From Hinthialibacter sp964556895 (GTDB lineage Bacteria; Hinthialibacterota; Hinthialibacteria; Hinthialibacterales; Hinthialibacteraceae): DNA of 64,000 nt. The notes under the pieces were generated by a model. That model made no database searches. It saw only the letters and a program-made list of their open reading frames with translations, and was not told where the DNA came from. Where the stretch lies: positions 16,842 to 80,841 of the forward strand of contig CAZKYC010000008.1 in NCBI GenBank assembly GCA_964556895.1, given 5' to 3'. Position numbers and translations under genes: made by a program. Below are positions 52,480-61,202 of the stretch, in pieces. The first letter of the stretch is position 1. Each line of letters opens with the position of its first letter.

Positions 52480-53204
52480 ACCTTCATTTACGCGAACGTG
52501 TGTTGGGGTATCTGAGGGCCTATTGGCAACAATGCGTCTATGTTGGGCTGGGCCTGGTTCTGGCCGCACAACTTGGAACCACGCTATACCGCATCCTCGA
52601 ACTTCGCCATGTGGATTCGTTAATCGCCCAGGCCGAATCGAGTGAACCCCCTCCAGGCGAAAATGAGAACAGCGAAGATCAACCCAACCGGCCACAGTCT
52701 GGGATGCGCGGCCCCGGCGGGCAGCCCGGCGGGCCTCCCGACGGTGGAACACCGCGGCGCCCTGAGAAAGACATCTTTCGAAACGAAGAACAAAAATTCG
52801 CCCTGACCGCCATTTATCTCGACAAAGCGGTCATCAATGGTCAAGAAGTCGCCGTCGGCGGGCGCATCGGCAAGGCGACGCTGGAGTCGATCTTGCCATT
52901 CAGCGTGACCATTCACATCGAAGGCGAAGACAACCCTCGTACGGTAGAAATGTTTACTGGCCAAAGCGGGGGCAGCATGGGCAAGCCAATGAACAACCGT
53001 TCTTCACGCGACCGGTCGCGGCCTTCACGCCCTGGCCCCGACATGAGCGCGCCGTCCATGCCAATGATGGTCGGCCCTGGAGGCCCCGGCGGCGGCATGC
53101 GCGGCGCCATGCGCAATCTGTCGCCTGAACAACGCCGCGACATGATACGAAATGCGCCGCCCGAGGTCCGTGAGCGCATGATGAGACGAATGGAAGGCCA
53201 ATAA
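52476..53204 (+). CDS. GspC-like bitopic protein with Met/Gly/Pro-rich tail
   Basis: 242 residues: one membrane helix (CVYVGLGLVLAAQLGTTLY), a Pro/Gly/Asn-rich linker (about 50-95), then a small beta domain FALTAIYLDKAVINGQEVAV followed by IGKATLESILPFSVTI, similar to the HR domain of GspC or PilP. The last 80 residues are rich in M, G, P and R (SAPSMPMMVGPGGPGGGMRG), ending RERMMRRMEG. Between gspM and gspD, the HR-type domain probably docks to the secretin. The tail is not a family feature. Confidence 0.6.
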   Translation: MNLHLRERVLGYLRAYWQQCVYVGLGLVLAAQLGTTLYRILELRHVDSLIAQAESSEPPPGENENSEDQPNRPQSGMRGPGGQPGGPPDGGTPRRPEKDIFRNEEQKFALTAIYLDKAVINGQEVAVGGRIGKATLESILPFSVTIHIEGEDNPRTVEMFTGQSGGSMGKPMNNRSSRDRSRPSRPGPDMSAPSMPMMVGPGGPGGGMRGAMRNLSPEQRRDMIRNAPPEVRERMMRRMEGQ

Positions 53205-53260
53205 TGGAACAGCCAATAAGAAATAAGAAACGAAACAACGCATTGTTAAGGAGCGTGGCC

Positions 53261-56035
53261 ATGAAACGTTCGACCTATATCACTCTGGCGGCAGTTGGTT
53301 TACTTGCCGCCTTTGCAGCGACGGCGCCTGTTTACGCCCAGCCGTCAGATGATCAATCCCAAGACGAAACCTCAAAAGGCTTGGGAAGCATCCTTGCTGA
53401 CACCGTCAAAGGCATGTTCAGCGTCATCTCGCCAAACGGCAAATCGGCCCACCCCGTCGAAGACGGCAAGGAAGGCGAGCCGAAAAAATTCAGCCTGAAT
53501 TTTAATAACGCGCCCATAGAACAGGTGTTGAAGTTCATCAGCGATTTAGAGAAAAAAGTTGTGCTTAAGAGTGACGACGTTCAGGGCCAGATCAACATTA
53601 TCAACCCGAATGAAGTCACCGCCGAAGAAGCGATGGAGATCATCGACCAGGCGTTTTTGTTGAAAGGCGTAACGTTTGTTGAATATGAGCAGATGATCAT
53701 TGTCATGACCGTGGCGGGCGCCAAACAAAAAGGGCTGGAAGTGAAGTCCGGCGACGATGAGGACACGATGGGCTCGCGCATGAAACACCAGGTGATTCAA
53801 CTCAATTTCGCATCGCCCGGCTCGCTCAAAGAATCGCTGGCGCCGTTGATCCCTGAAACCGCCAACGTCATCGCTGATGAACGCACCCGCTCACTGATTA
53901 TCACTGACACCGCCGCCAACATCAAACGCCTTGAAGACATCATACAAGAGCTCGATAAAGAGAGCGCCATCGGCGACATGTCGGTGCAAGTATTTCGGCT
54001 CAAATACCTCAACGCAAGCGACATCGGCCGCGACCTCGACGACCTGTTGGGCAATATCGTCGCATCAAACCAATCTCAAACTGACAGAGGGCGGCGCCAA
54101 CAAGCCCCGGTCGAAGTGGTGATCGACCGCCAAACCAACTCGCTCATAGTCTCGGCGCCGACAGACGCGATTGACTCGGTGCGTGAATTTATCAACAAAC
54201 TCGACACCAGCAAGACCGAAGAACTACAGACCCAAACCTTCACTTTGAAGAACGGTGATGCGACCGAGGTCGTCCAAACATTGATGCAACTCGCCCAAGG
54301 CCGTCAAACCAACACTTACCGTCCATCGGTGTCTGCTGATTCGCGCACCAACACCATCGTCGTTTCGGCCTACCCAGAAGATGTCTTAGCGGTCGGCAAG
54401 TTGATTCAGGTTTTAGACAGCAAAGAGAGTTATGAAAAGATCACCAAGATCTATAATTTAGAAAACGCTGACGCCATCATCCTTAAGCCGATGTTAGATG
54501 AGTTGCTCAACCAAGAAGACAGCAATTCAAATTCACGCTACCGCTGGTATTCATCGAGCAACAACGACCAGAAAGACGTCTCGATCATTGAAGACCAGCG
54601 CCAAAACGCGCTTGTCATTACCGCCAAGCCCGGCGATTTTCAGATGATAAATGCGTTGGTCGAACAACTAGACCAGCCCCTGTCAGAATCTGCGGAAGAA
54701 CCGCGCGTCTACCCAGTCAAACATGTGCGCGCGTCAGACCTGGCCTATCTGATTGAAACCTTGTTTGAAGAAGACACCTCAAATTCGTCGCTCTCTTTCT
54801 TTTACGGCAACAATCAACAATCAGGCATCACCGGGTTAACGGGCAAAGTCAAAATCATCGCCGACCCCAACACCAATTCGCTTATTGTCATCGCGGCGAC
54901 GCCGCGCGCGTTTGACATCGTCGAACGGTTAGTCCAAAACTTAGACCGTATGGCGCCCGAGTTTGGCGGGACGCGGGTCCTGCAACTCAAAAACGCCAAC
55001 TCGTCAGAACTCGCCCAACAGCTGAATGAACTCTTTGAAGAAGACCAAGGCAATCAAGGCAACCGAGGGTTTTATTGGTACCTCAACCAACAAGGCCAAG
55101 GCGAAGACCAAAAGATCAGTAATTTAATCGGCAATGTTCGCATCGTCTCAGAGACGCGCACCAACTCGCTGTTGGTCACAACCAACTCGCAGTACTTTGA
55201 CATTGTCGAGACCATCATCCAAGAACTCGACCGCGAAATCAGCCAAGTCTTGGTTGAGATTCTCATTGTTGAAATCATTGACTTAAAGAACAACGAACTC
55301 GGCATCAACTGGCCTGATAACATCCCCATTCAGGCCGATCTTGATCTAAACCAATCGTTCAACCAATTTAGCCTGGACCGAGCGACGGTGTTGTCGCGCT
55401 CCAGCTTTGAAACCGTCTTGGGGTTTTTGGCCAAGAGCGACAAAACCAACGTGCTGGCGCGGCCCGATGTTCTAACCGGCGACAACCAGAGCGCATTTGT
55501 TGAAGTCGTAGACCGCATCCCCATTTTAGGCAACATTTCACAAAGCACCGTCTCGAACCTGCAAGGCATCACTCATGTTGACGTTGGTTTGGTATTGACG
55601 GTCATGCCACATATCAATGATGAAGACACCGTCACAATCAATGTCGACCTTGAGACAGGCAAGGTGCTCAATCAGTTTTCCCTCCAGGTCGGCGAATCAG
55701 AGATTCCCGCGTTCAACCGCCGCCGGGTCACGACGGAGCTAATGATCAACGACCAGGAGACAGCGGTGTTGTCAGGCGTTATTGACACCAGTTTTACTGA
55801 CATCGACGACGGCGTTCCAGTATTAAAACATATTCCCGTCTTGGGCTATCTGTTCAAATCAAAGAAAAAACAACAGACCAAAAAAGAATTGATGGCGTTT
55901 ATCACGCCCTACATTCTCAACGACGCCGACGACCGCGAAAAAGCATTTGAACGCCACCGCGAACGAATCGATATTTATGATGGGTTCAAAAACCATTTAG
56001 ACGATCTGAATGTTCGGATCGGCAACCCCAACTAA
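53261..56035 (+). CDS. gspD: Type II secretion secretin GspD
   Basis: 924 residues from ATG 53261, which has AAGGAG eight bases upstream and opens a signal peptide (MKRSTYITLAAVGLLAAFAA); an ATG 19 codons earlier overlaps the previous gene and is less likely. N0 domain at about 75-150, then several N1-type repeats with VIDRQTNSLIVSAPTDAI and similar copies, then the secretin barrel with NVLARPDVLTGDNQSAFVEV and a C-terminal QQTKKELMAFITPYIL. It forms the outer-membrane channel. More N-domains than in the classic enzyme are suggested by five or so such repeats. Confidence 0.92.
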   Translation: MKRSTYITLAAVGLLAAFAATAPVYAQPSDDQSQDETSKGLGSILADTVKGMFSVISPNGKSAHPVEDGKEGEPKKFSLNFNNAPIEQVLKFISDLEKKVVLKSDDVQGQINIINPNEVTAEEAMEIIDQAFLLKGVTFVEYEQMIIVMTVAGAKQKGLEVKSGDDEDTMGSRMKHQVIQLNFASPGSLKESLAPLIPETANVIADERTRSLIITDTAANIKRLEDIIQELDKESAIGDMSVQVFRLKYLNASDIGRDLDDLLGNIVASNQSQTDRGRRQQAPVEVVIDRQTNSLIVSAPTDAIDSVREFINKLDTSKTEELQTQTFTLKNGDATEVVQTLMQLAQGRQTNTYRPSVSADSRTNTIVVSAYPEDVLAVGKLIQVLDSKESYEKITKIYNLENADAIILKPMLDELLNQEDSNSNSRYRWYSSSNNDQKDVSIIEDQRQNALVITAKPGDFQMINALVEQLDQPLSESAEEPRVYPVKHVRASDLAYLIETLFEEDTSNSSLSFFYGNNQQSGITGLTGKVKIIADPNTNSLIVIAATPRAFDIVERLVQNLDRMAPEFGGTRVLQLKNANSSELAQQLNELFEEDQGNQGNRGFYWYLNQQGQGEDQKISNLIGNVRIVSETRTNSLLVTTNSQYFDIVETIIQELDREISQVLVEILIVEIIDLKNNELGINWPDNIPIQADLDLNQSFNQFSLDRATVLSRSSFETVLGFLAKSDKTNVLARPDVLTGDNQSAFVEVVDRIPILGNISQSTVSNLQGITHVDVGLVLTVMPHINDEDTVTINVDLETGKVLNQFSLQVGESEIPAFNRRRVTTELMINDQETAVLSGVIDTSFTDIDDGVPVLKHIPVLGYLFKSKKKQQTKKELMAFITPYILNDADDREKAFERHRERIDIYDGFKNHLDDLNVRIGNPN

Positions 56036-56100
56036 CCGGGTGATACGAAAGCGTGTTAATGGAACAGACGGTAATCGGCGTACAACAACGGACGGAGCGA

Positions 56101-57849
56101 ATGAAAAAACACATTCTCATCTCATTTTTGTTCTTCGCGGGCGGTCTGGCCTGCGGTTATCTGATTCAGCAAATGTCAGGCGGCCCCCGTTCCGCCGCCC
56201 TAAGCCCAGGGCCCGAACAAGAGATTACGGCCGCTGAGCAGCCCACTCCACAAGCGCCGCCTTCTGGGGTCGTGCTAGAGCGCGTTTTGCCAAATGCATC
56301 AATCGCCTGGCTGTGGGCCGACTTCAAGCGCATCGGCGAACACAAAGACGCGTTTTCTCCATTGTGGAAAGACGACGCTGTCAAAGAAGTGGCAGATGAG
56401 TTTGTCGCCGCCCTGCCGGCTGGAGCGACCCAGGCGTTTCAAGCGCTGTCAGGCGCCAGCGACGCCATGCGGTTGTTTTTTCTGCCGCCGCCGCGCGAAG
56501 ACGCCCACGCCACATGGATCGCTGCGTTCTTGGGCGACCACGACACGTTGTCATCGCTGCTGTCTGACATGCCTGATTCAGACCGTGAAACCAAGTCATT
56601 TGGGCCTCATCAGATCGATGTAATTAAGACCCCGTTCGGAGAATTCGCCGTCCGGCTTGACGACCAATTATTGTGGATCAGCACGGCGGCCCAAGAACTC
56701 GCCGGCATCCTCAACGCCCCGGCGCCGCCTGATCTATCCGAGAAGCCCGCGTTGCATGAAGACGCCCTGCGGCGGTTTCCCCACACTGCGGTCGGACTGT
56801 TCATGAATTCCGCGCACACCATCCACCCGGGCCCAGGCGCTCCTGGCATGGCGCCGCAATTGTTATCGCATCTCGGCGCTGACTCGGCGTATGTTGTGAT
56901 GCACTGGCCCAACGGCGAGGGGCGGCTGACCGCTGTCGCTCAAAGCGCGGTTCCACCGCGGTGGACGTCTGATTGGGCGCCGATGAAAGAGTTTCCCTTT
57001 GGCGCTGACGACCCGGCTGGCTTGTTGGAGATTGCGTTTCGGCGGCCTTCATTCGGAGCGGTGAACCCTGCGACCGATGTCGCAGAAGCGCCAAACCAAC
57101 CAGGTTTGATGAGGGCTGACCGGCGAGCGCAAAAGCGCAGGGCGCAGGGCAATGGCAATATAAAACAAGGTATGTCGCGACATGGCATGTTGAATCTTCT
57201 TGATATGACGAAGCCAACCCATATCGCATCGTTCAATCTGTTTGGGTTTTATCAGGGCGCGCCAACTATGGCGTTTGCGTTCCCACAGTTTGAAACAGAC
57301 GGAAGCCTCATTGAGAGATTTCAACAGATGCCAGGCGTGAATTCAGACAAGATTGAGATTGCCAAATTTCCAGGGACTCTCTATCAGATTCAATCCAAAA
57401 AAGGCCGCCCCGCCCCGCCGTTGGATGAATTCATCGCCATAGAGCGCGACGCAACCATGTATCTGTTTGACTCAGAGGCCGCAGCCAGCAACTACCTCGG
57501 CGAGGACAACACTGACCCGGACGGTAGACAGCGCCGAACCGATGAAGCGAGAAACTTGTTGTCGCAGGTGCGGTCTTCCGCCCAGGCGCAGGCGGCGATA
57601 TCAAATGACTGGTTTGATTTTATATTACGATTGGAGTCAAAGGGGCTGAAACAACCCGGCCCGGCGAATCAGCAATTTGCAGAGCTGGTCAGCGCACTAT
57701 CGCCCCATCTCAAGCCCGCAGCGGTCAGCGCAGGCTTTGACGGCAAGGAATGGTTTGTGGATGTGTATACAGAAAACGAGCCAGCGGTTCTCATTGAGAC
57801 GCTGCTGGCTGCGTTGCATGGCTATCGTTGGTTGAATGAAGAAAATTAG
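56101..57849 (+). CDS. Hypothetical membrane-anchored protein of the secretion operon
   Basis: 582 residues from ATG 56101, with GGAG upstream. A membrane anchor (HILISFLFFAGGLACGYLI) is followed by a disordered linker (about 30-60) and a large periplasmic domain with VLPNASIAWLWADFKRIGEH, FEIDVIKTPFGEFAVRL-like and RLDDQLLWISTAAQELAGIL; later repeats such as FPGTLYQIQSKKGRPAPPLD. The plan resembles DUF3352-type proteins. It lies directly after gspD, so it may be exported or assist the secretin; no precise role is proposed. Confidence 0.6.
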   Translation: MKKHILISFLFFAGGLACGYLIQQMSGGPRSAALSPGPEQEITAAEQPTPQAPPSGVVLERVLPNASIAWLWADFKRIGEHKDAFSPLWKDDAVKEVADEFVAALPAGATQAFQALSGASDAMRLFFLPPPREDAHATWIAAFLGDHDTLSSLLSDMPDSDRETKSFGPHQIDVIKTPFGEFAVRLDDQLLWISTAAQELAGILNAPAPPDLSEKPALHEDALRRFPHTAVGLFMNSAHTIHPGPGAPGMAPQLLSHLGADSAYVVMHWPNGEGRLTAVAQSAVPPRWTSDWAPMKEFPFGADDPAGLLEIAFRRPSFGAVNPATDVAEAPNQPGLMRADRRAQKRRAQGNGNIKQGMSRHGMLNLLDMTKPTHIASFNLFGFYQGAPTMAFAFPQFETDGSLIERFQQMPGVNSDKIEIAKFPGTLYQIQSKKGRPAPPLDEFIAIERDATMYLFDSEAAASNYLGEDNTDPDGRQRRTDEARNLLSQVRSSAQAQAAISNDWFDFILRLESKGLKQPGPANQQFAELVSALSPHLKPAAVSAGFDGKEWFVDVYTENEPAVLIETLLAALHGYRWLNEEN

Positions 57850-57957
57850 ACGCTATCTCAAAAAACTGTCGCGTTGCAGCGAGCGGCGTAGGTGCAACTC
57901 TGTTGGTTCTTTAATAATTGGTCGGTTACCCCCTTATTGAAATGTACTCATTTTTTT

Positions 57958-58036
57958 GGCTCATCCAGGATTTGGATACGTTCTCTCATAAAATTCCCAG
58001 ACACGATCTCAAGGATGATTTTTTTTCGTTGTATTT
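57958..58036 (+). repeat. Dispersed intergenic repeat (GGCTCATCC family), central copy
   Basis: GGCTCATCC...CCAGACACGATCTCAAGG...GATGATTTTTTTTCGTTGTA. It matches 63915-64000 closely apart from a short deletion, and its first 35 bases match 28284. TCATCC near the start and GGATGA near the end are complementary, and the T-tract after GGATGA gives a terminator-like look. Directly followed by the second module at 58037. Confidence 0.8.
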
Positions 58037-58112
58037 GGCATGTGCACAATTCTGCTCGCATCAGTGCGGCTCCGCTTAAAAGCCTAGGCGCTCCCAGAGT
58101 TGCACCCATGCC
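58037..58112 (+). repeat. Short dispersed element with inverted ends, copy at 58 kb
   Basis: GGCATGTGCACAA at the left end and TTGCACCCATGCC at the right form imperfect inverted ends. It matches the element at 14885-14962 at roughly three quarters identity by eye, including TCTGCTCGC.TCAGTGC and GCTTAAAAGC. It is fused to the GGCTCATCC-family repeat here, while at 14.9 kb it stands alone. Confidence 0.75.
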
Positions 58113-58230
58113 TGAGTTAGATTGTCTATTATTGATAGGACGAATATCGTTTTTTGACCAAATTCCAGGTCATCCAGCAAGAGAAGTACTCAAATATCGG
58201 AAGAACCATTTTTTTTGATATGGCTTCTAG

Positions 58231-58602
58231 CTATTCAGCGTCGTCAAAGGTTCCCGCGCCGAGGTCGAGATCTTCCATGCCTTTGAAGGCGACGGCGAGT
58301 TTTTTCTTGCCGTCGTCGTCGGTGATACGACAAATTTTTCCGTGATAGATGGGCGGTTGTTCTTCGGGGTTGCTGAGCCAGGTTTTCATTAGTTCAATGT
58401 CCATAAACAGCGAGAGGCGAATTTTTTGGTCGACTTCACAGGGGTGTTCACAATGAAACGCCAGGCCGCCGACCAATACAGGGCCGATGTCTAATGTGAT
58501 CGCCTCTTGCCATTCGCCCGATTGCAGAGATTCGCCCTCATCAAAACTATAGATGAATGGGATGCGAATCTCCTCCCGCTCAAATACCCGCCGTTCATTC
58601 AT
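58231..58602 (-). CDS. PilZ-domain-like protein
   Basis: 123 residues, single domain. The N-terminal RRVFEREEIRIPFIYSF resembles the RxxxR c-di-GMP-binding motif of PilZ, and ITLDIGPVLVGGLAFHCEHP resembles the (D/N)xSxxG loop, although the serine position is changed. The rest forms the expected beta strands (GKICRITDDDGKKKLAVAFKG). Whether it binds c-di-GMP is uncertain. It lies next to the NlpD-like gene on the same strand. Confidence 0.6.
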   Translation of the reverse strand: MNERRVFEREEIRIPFIYSFDEGESLQSGEWQEAITLDIGPVLVGGLAFHCEHPCEVDQKIRLSLFMDIELMKTWLSNPEEQPPIYHGKICRITDDDGKKKLAVAFKGMEDLDLGAGTFDDAE

Positions 58603-58641
58603 TTCACTCTCCCGCTGCTACATCGTTGCATGCTAAACAGG

Positions 58642-59760
58642 TTAGTCATTCAATTTGGGTAGAATTCGAATCGGATCAAGCGCCGTCGTGCTTTGCCGTA
58701 TTTCAAAATGTAGCACGCCCGCTTCACTGGCGGGAGGCGCGCCGCTCTTGCCGACTTTGCCGATCACCTGGCCGCGCTTCACGATCTGGCCAATTTGAAC
58801 CAGGTTTTCGCTATTGTGGGCGTATATGGTTCGAATGTCGTCGTTCTTTAACTTGCCGTGATAGATGATGATGAAGTTGCCGAAGCTGCCGCCAAGGTCA
58901 TCGGCGACCCCGCCCACCAGTTGGACTTTGCCATCTGCGGCGGCGGAGATTTCCGTCGCGATGGGCGCGCCCAAGTCAATGCCGGCGTTCATCGATGCGG
59001 CGGACGAACTGAAAGGGCGGACAACGCGAAAATTTTCTTTAATCGGCCACTGAAAACGCATGCCGGCAAATTCGCTGACCTTGCGGGGGAATTCTTGTTG
59101 GGGCGGCTTCGCTTCTTCTTCTGGTTGTGGGTTTGGAGTTGGAGTGGGTTTGATTTCTTGAACCACATTTGGCTTGTCTTCGAGTTCTTTAACTGGTGTA
59201 TTCGTCACAACATTTACTTTGATGATCTCTACGTCTTTCACTTCTTTGGCGCCGGGAACCCACAACACTTGCCCGGCTTCAAGTTTTGAGGCGTCAGGCA
59301 GGTTGTTAACGCGTTGCAGTTCGTTTGAAGGCACGTCATAGGCTTTCGCAATCGCCGAAAGGGTTTCGCCCTTATTCACCATGTGCCACAAGCCGTCGCG
59401 CACTTCAGGCACGGGGGGCGAAGTTGGCTCAGGGTCTGTCGGGTCAGCAATCGCAATGGTCTGGTGGACAGGCTTCACCACTTTGAAATCACGGGCGCCT
59501 GGAATAAACAAGCGGCTGTCTGCTTGTAACGTCTGGGCTGGATCAATACTGTTCACCCGGACCAGCAGTTGGGGCGAGACTTCATAGGCGCGGGCAATGG
59601 CGTTGACTGTCTCGCCTTCGCCCACGGGGTGCATAACGCCGTCCATAATGACCACATCGGTCGCGTCGTTATACGCCTGAAACGGCGTGTTGGCGCACCC
59701 GAAGAGAAACAAGGAGCCGCATGCGATAATCGATACTGCCTTCAACCCTATTCGATTCAT
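58642..59760 (-). CDS. nlpD: NlpD-like lipoprotein with two LysM domains and an M23-like domain
   Basis: 372 residues. Lipobox LFGC (C22) after MNRIGLKAVSIIACGSLFLF. LysM domains at about 45-90 (HPVGEGETVNAIARAYEVSP) and 125-170 (HMVNKGETLSAIAKAYDVPS), a Pro/Glu-rich linker, then the M23 domain at 240-372. Its first zinc-ligand position is asparagine (MNAGIDLGAP) while YAHN and LHFEIR are kept; E. coli NlpD has the same Asn and acts as an activator of amidases and not an enzyme. The start is ATG 59760. Confidence 0.82.
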   Translation of the reverse strand: MNRIGLKAVSIIACGSLFLFGCANTPFQAYNDATDVVIMDGVMHPVGEGETVNAIARAYEVSPQLLVRVNSIDPAQTLQADSRLFIPGARDFKVVKPVHQTIAIADPTDPEPTSPPVPEVRDGLWHMVNKGETLSAIAKAYDVPSNELQRVNNLPDASKLEAGQVLWVPGAKEVKDVEIIKVNVVTNTPVKELEDKPNVVQEIKPTPTPNPQPEEEAKPPQQEFPRKVSEFAGMRFQWPIKENFRVVRPFSSSAASMNAGIDLGAPIATEISAAADGKVQLVGGVADDLGGSFGNFIIIYHGKLKNDDIRTIYAHNSENLVQIGQIVKRGQVIGKVGKSGAPPASEAGVLHFEIRQSTTALDPIRILPKLND

Positions 59761-59902
59761 CAGACCCTCTCCAAATCATTGATTGAACCGCCCTCTACCT
59801 CATATGCATAACGGTCAGTAAACGGCCTCGGCTACGCAGCCTAAGCCAATACCGTATTATTGTTTCGAAACGCGCGACTCACAACCCGACGCCGCAAAAA
59901 GT

Positions 59903-61162
59903 TTAATCCACCGCTTCTTGGTGAAAGATGCGTTCGCGTTCATCACGGGTCTGTTGGTAGACAGTTTGATAGACGTCTTCGAGTTGAGGGGTGAGTAAGT
60001 GGCTGCGCCGCTCCATCATTCTCGCGGCGGCTTCGAGCGCTTTGTCAAACCGGTGTTCTGACCAGCCGACCGGGCCGCCCCAGGCAAACGAAGGAATCTC
60101 GCGCGGGGAATACCCCAACCCGAACAAATTACAAAACGCGCCAATCACCGCGCCCGTGTTCATCATCGCCTGAATGCCGGTCTTGGTATGGTCGCCAAAG
60201 GCGGAGCCGACAAACTGGCGCCCGGTCGAAACGCGCTCGCCGTCAATCGTGCATGAAATTATCGCGTAGTCGTTTCGTAAATCGCTGGTGTTTGACGACG
60301 CCGCGATGTTGACCCACGCGCCGACATATGAATGGCCCAAAAAACCTTCGTGTTGTTTGTTGCTGTAGGAGAGAAGAATGCTTTGTTCGATTTCACCGCC
60401 GAGTTTACACCACTCGCCGCAGGTCACGCCTTCATAGATTTTCCCCCCGGATTTGACGATTGAGTTGGCGCCAATCACGCACGGCCCCTGCAGCATCGAG
60501 TGAGACATCACCTTGGCGTTCTCGCCAAGCCATACCGGGCCCTTGCGCGTATCAATGAACGTACAGGGATCAATCACAGCGTTTTCACAACAGGTCAGAG
60601 CGTGGTCGCCGACAATGTCGACGCCAGGGTGAATCACGCCTTCTCGCGCGGCGGTTTTTCCTGACGCGGCGATATCAGCGACAATCTCTGCAGGGTTGGC
60701 GTAGACCAGGTCCCAAAAGTAATCCATAACGTTGGTATGAATGGTTTGTTGAGGCAGATCAGAAAATTCATCAATCGACAAAGGCAATGACCAGTCGATT
60801 AGTTCAAGCCGCTGTTTAGAACAACGGACCGCGACAAGCGACCCGTCTTGAACATAACACGTTTCAGATTGGTTTTCAGAAATCGCTTCAGCGATGTTGG
60901 CCGGCCATAAGGCGCGGCCATTCAAAAGCAGAGAGACGTCTTCTTGGGGCAAACCACTTGAGCATACATTCATGCCTTCGGCGGCGAGCCAGTGTTCAAT
61001 CACGGGCCGCGAATGAAAATAGACTTCTTGCGCTTTGAATGCGGCGGCGGCTTTTTCTGACAAGCGATTGGCGCCGCAACGAAGCAGGCAGGCGGGACGC
61101 GTCCATGTGAGTGGACGCAGATTTTTCCATCCCACATCTTCAAACAGAATGATGTTTTTCAT
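59903..61162 (-). CDS. GlmU-like sugar-phosphate nucleotidyltransferase-type protein
   Basis: 419 residues. The opening NIILFEDVGWKNLRPLTWTR and GANRLSEK match the GlmU_N-like group of bacterial sugar nucleotidyltransferases, in which the canonical GxGTRM loop is replaced. The C-terminal half is a left-handed beta helix (GPVWLGENAKVMSHSMLQGP, CVIGANSIVKSGGKIYEGVT and following hexapeptide repeats), as in UDP-GlcNAc-type acyl/nucleotidyltransferases. It lies 40 bases after nagB, so an amino-sugar phosphate substrate is likely. Confidence 0.7.
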   Translation of the reverse strand: MKNIILFEDVGWKNLRPLTWTRPACLLRCGANRLSEKAAAAFKAQEVYFHSRPVIEHWLAAEGMNVCSSGLPQEDVSLLLNGRALWPANIAEAISENQSETCYVQDGSLVAVRCSKQRLELIDWSLPLSIDEFSDLPQQTIHTNVMDYFWDLVYANPAEIVADIAASGKTAAREGVIHPGVDIVGDHALTCCENAVIDPCTFIDTRKGPVWLGENAKVMSHSMLQGPCVIGANSIVKSGGKIYEGVTCGEWCKLGGEIEQSILLSYSNKQHEGFLGHSYVGAWVNIAASSNTSDLRNDYAIISCTIDGERVSTGRQFVGSAFGDHTKTGIQAMMNTGAVIGAFCNLFGLGYSPREIPSFAWGGPVGWSEHRFDKALEAAARMMERRSHLLTPQLEDVYQTVYQQTRDERERIFHQEAVD

Positions 61163-61202
61163 CGTTGACCCTCAACAAAAACAAAATTATGTTGAAGGTA
61201 TC

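Larger units (their letters stand above)
57850..58230. other. Gene-free gap with two dispersed repeat modules
   Basis: About 380 bases between convergent genes (stop 57849 and stop 58231). It contains a hairpin (GTTGCA / TGCAAC, 57873-57898) and the two-module repeat at 57958-58112. A short rightward frame at 57892-58218 lies wholly within the repeat and is not credible as a gene. Confidence 0.55.

Noticed and set aside
57892..58218. A 108-codon plus-strand frame after the secretion operon
   Set aside because: It is made almost wholly of the dispersed non-coding repeats, which lack a matching frame in the other copies.
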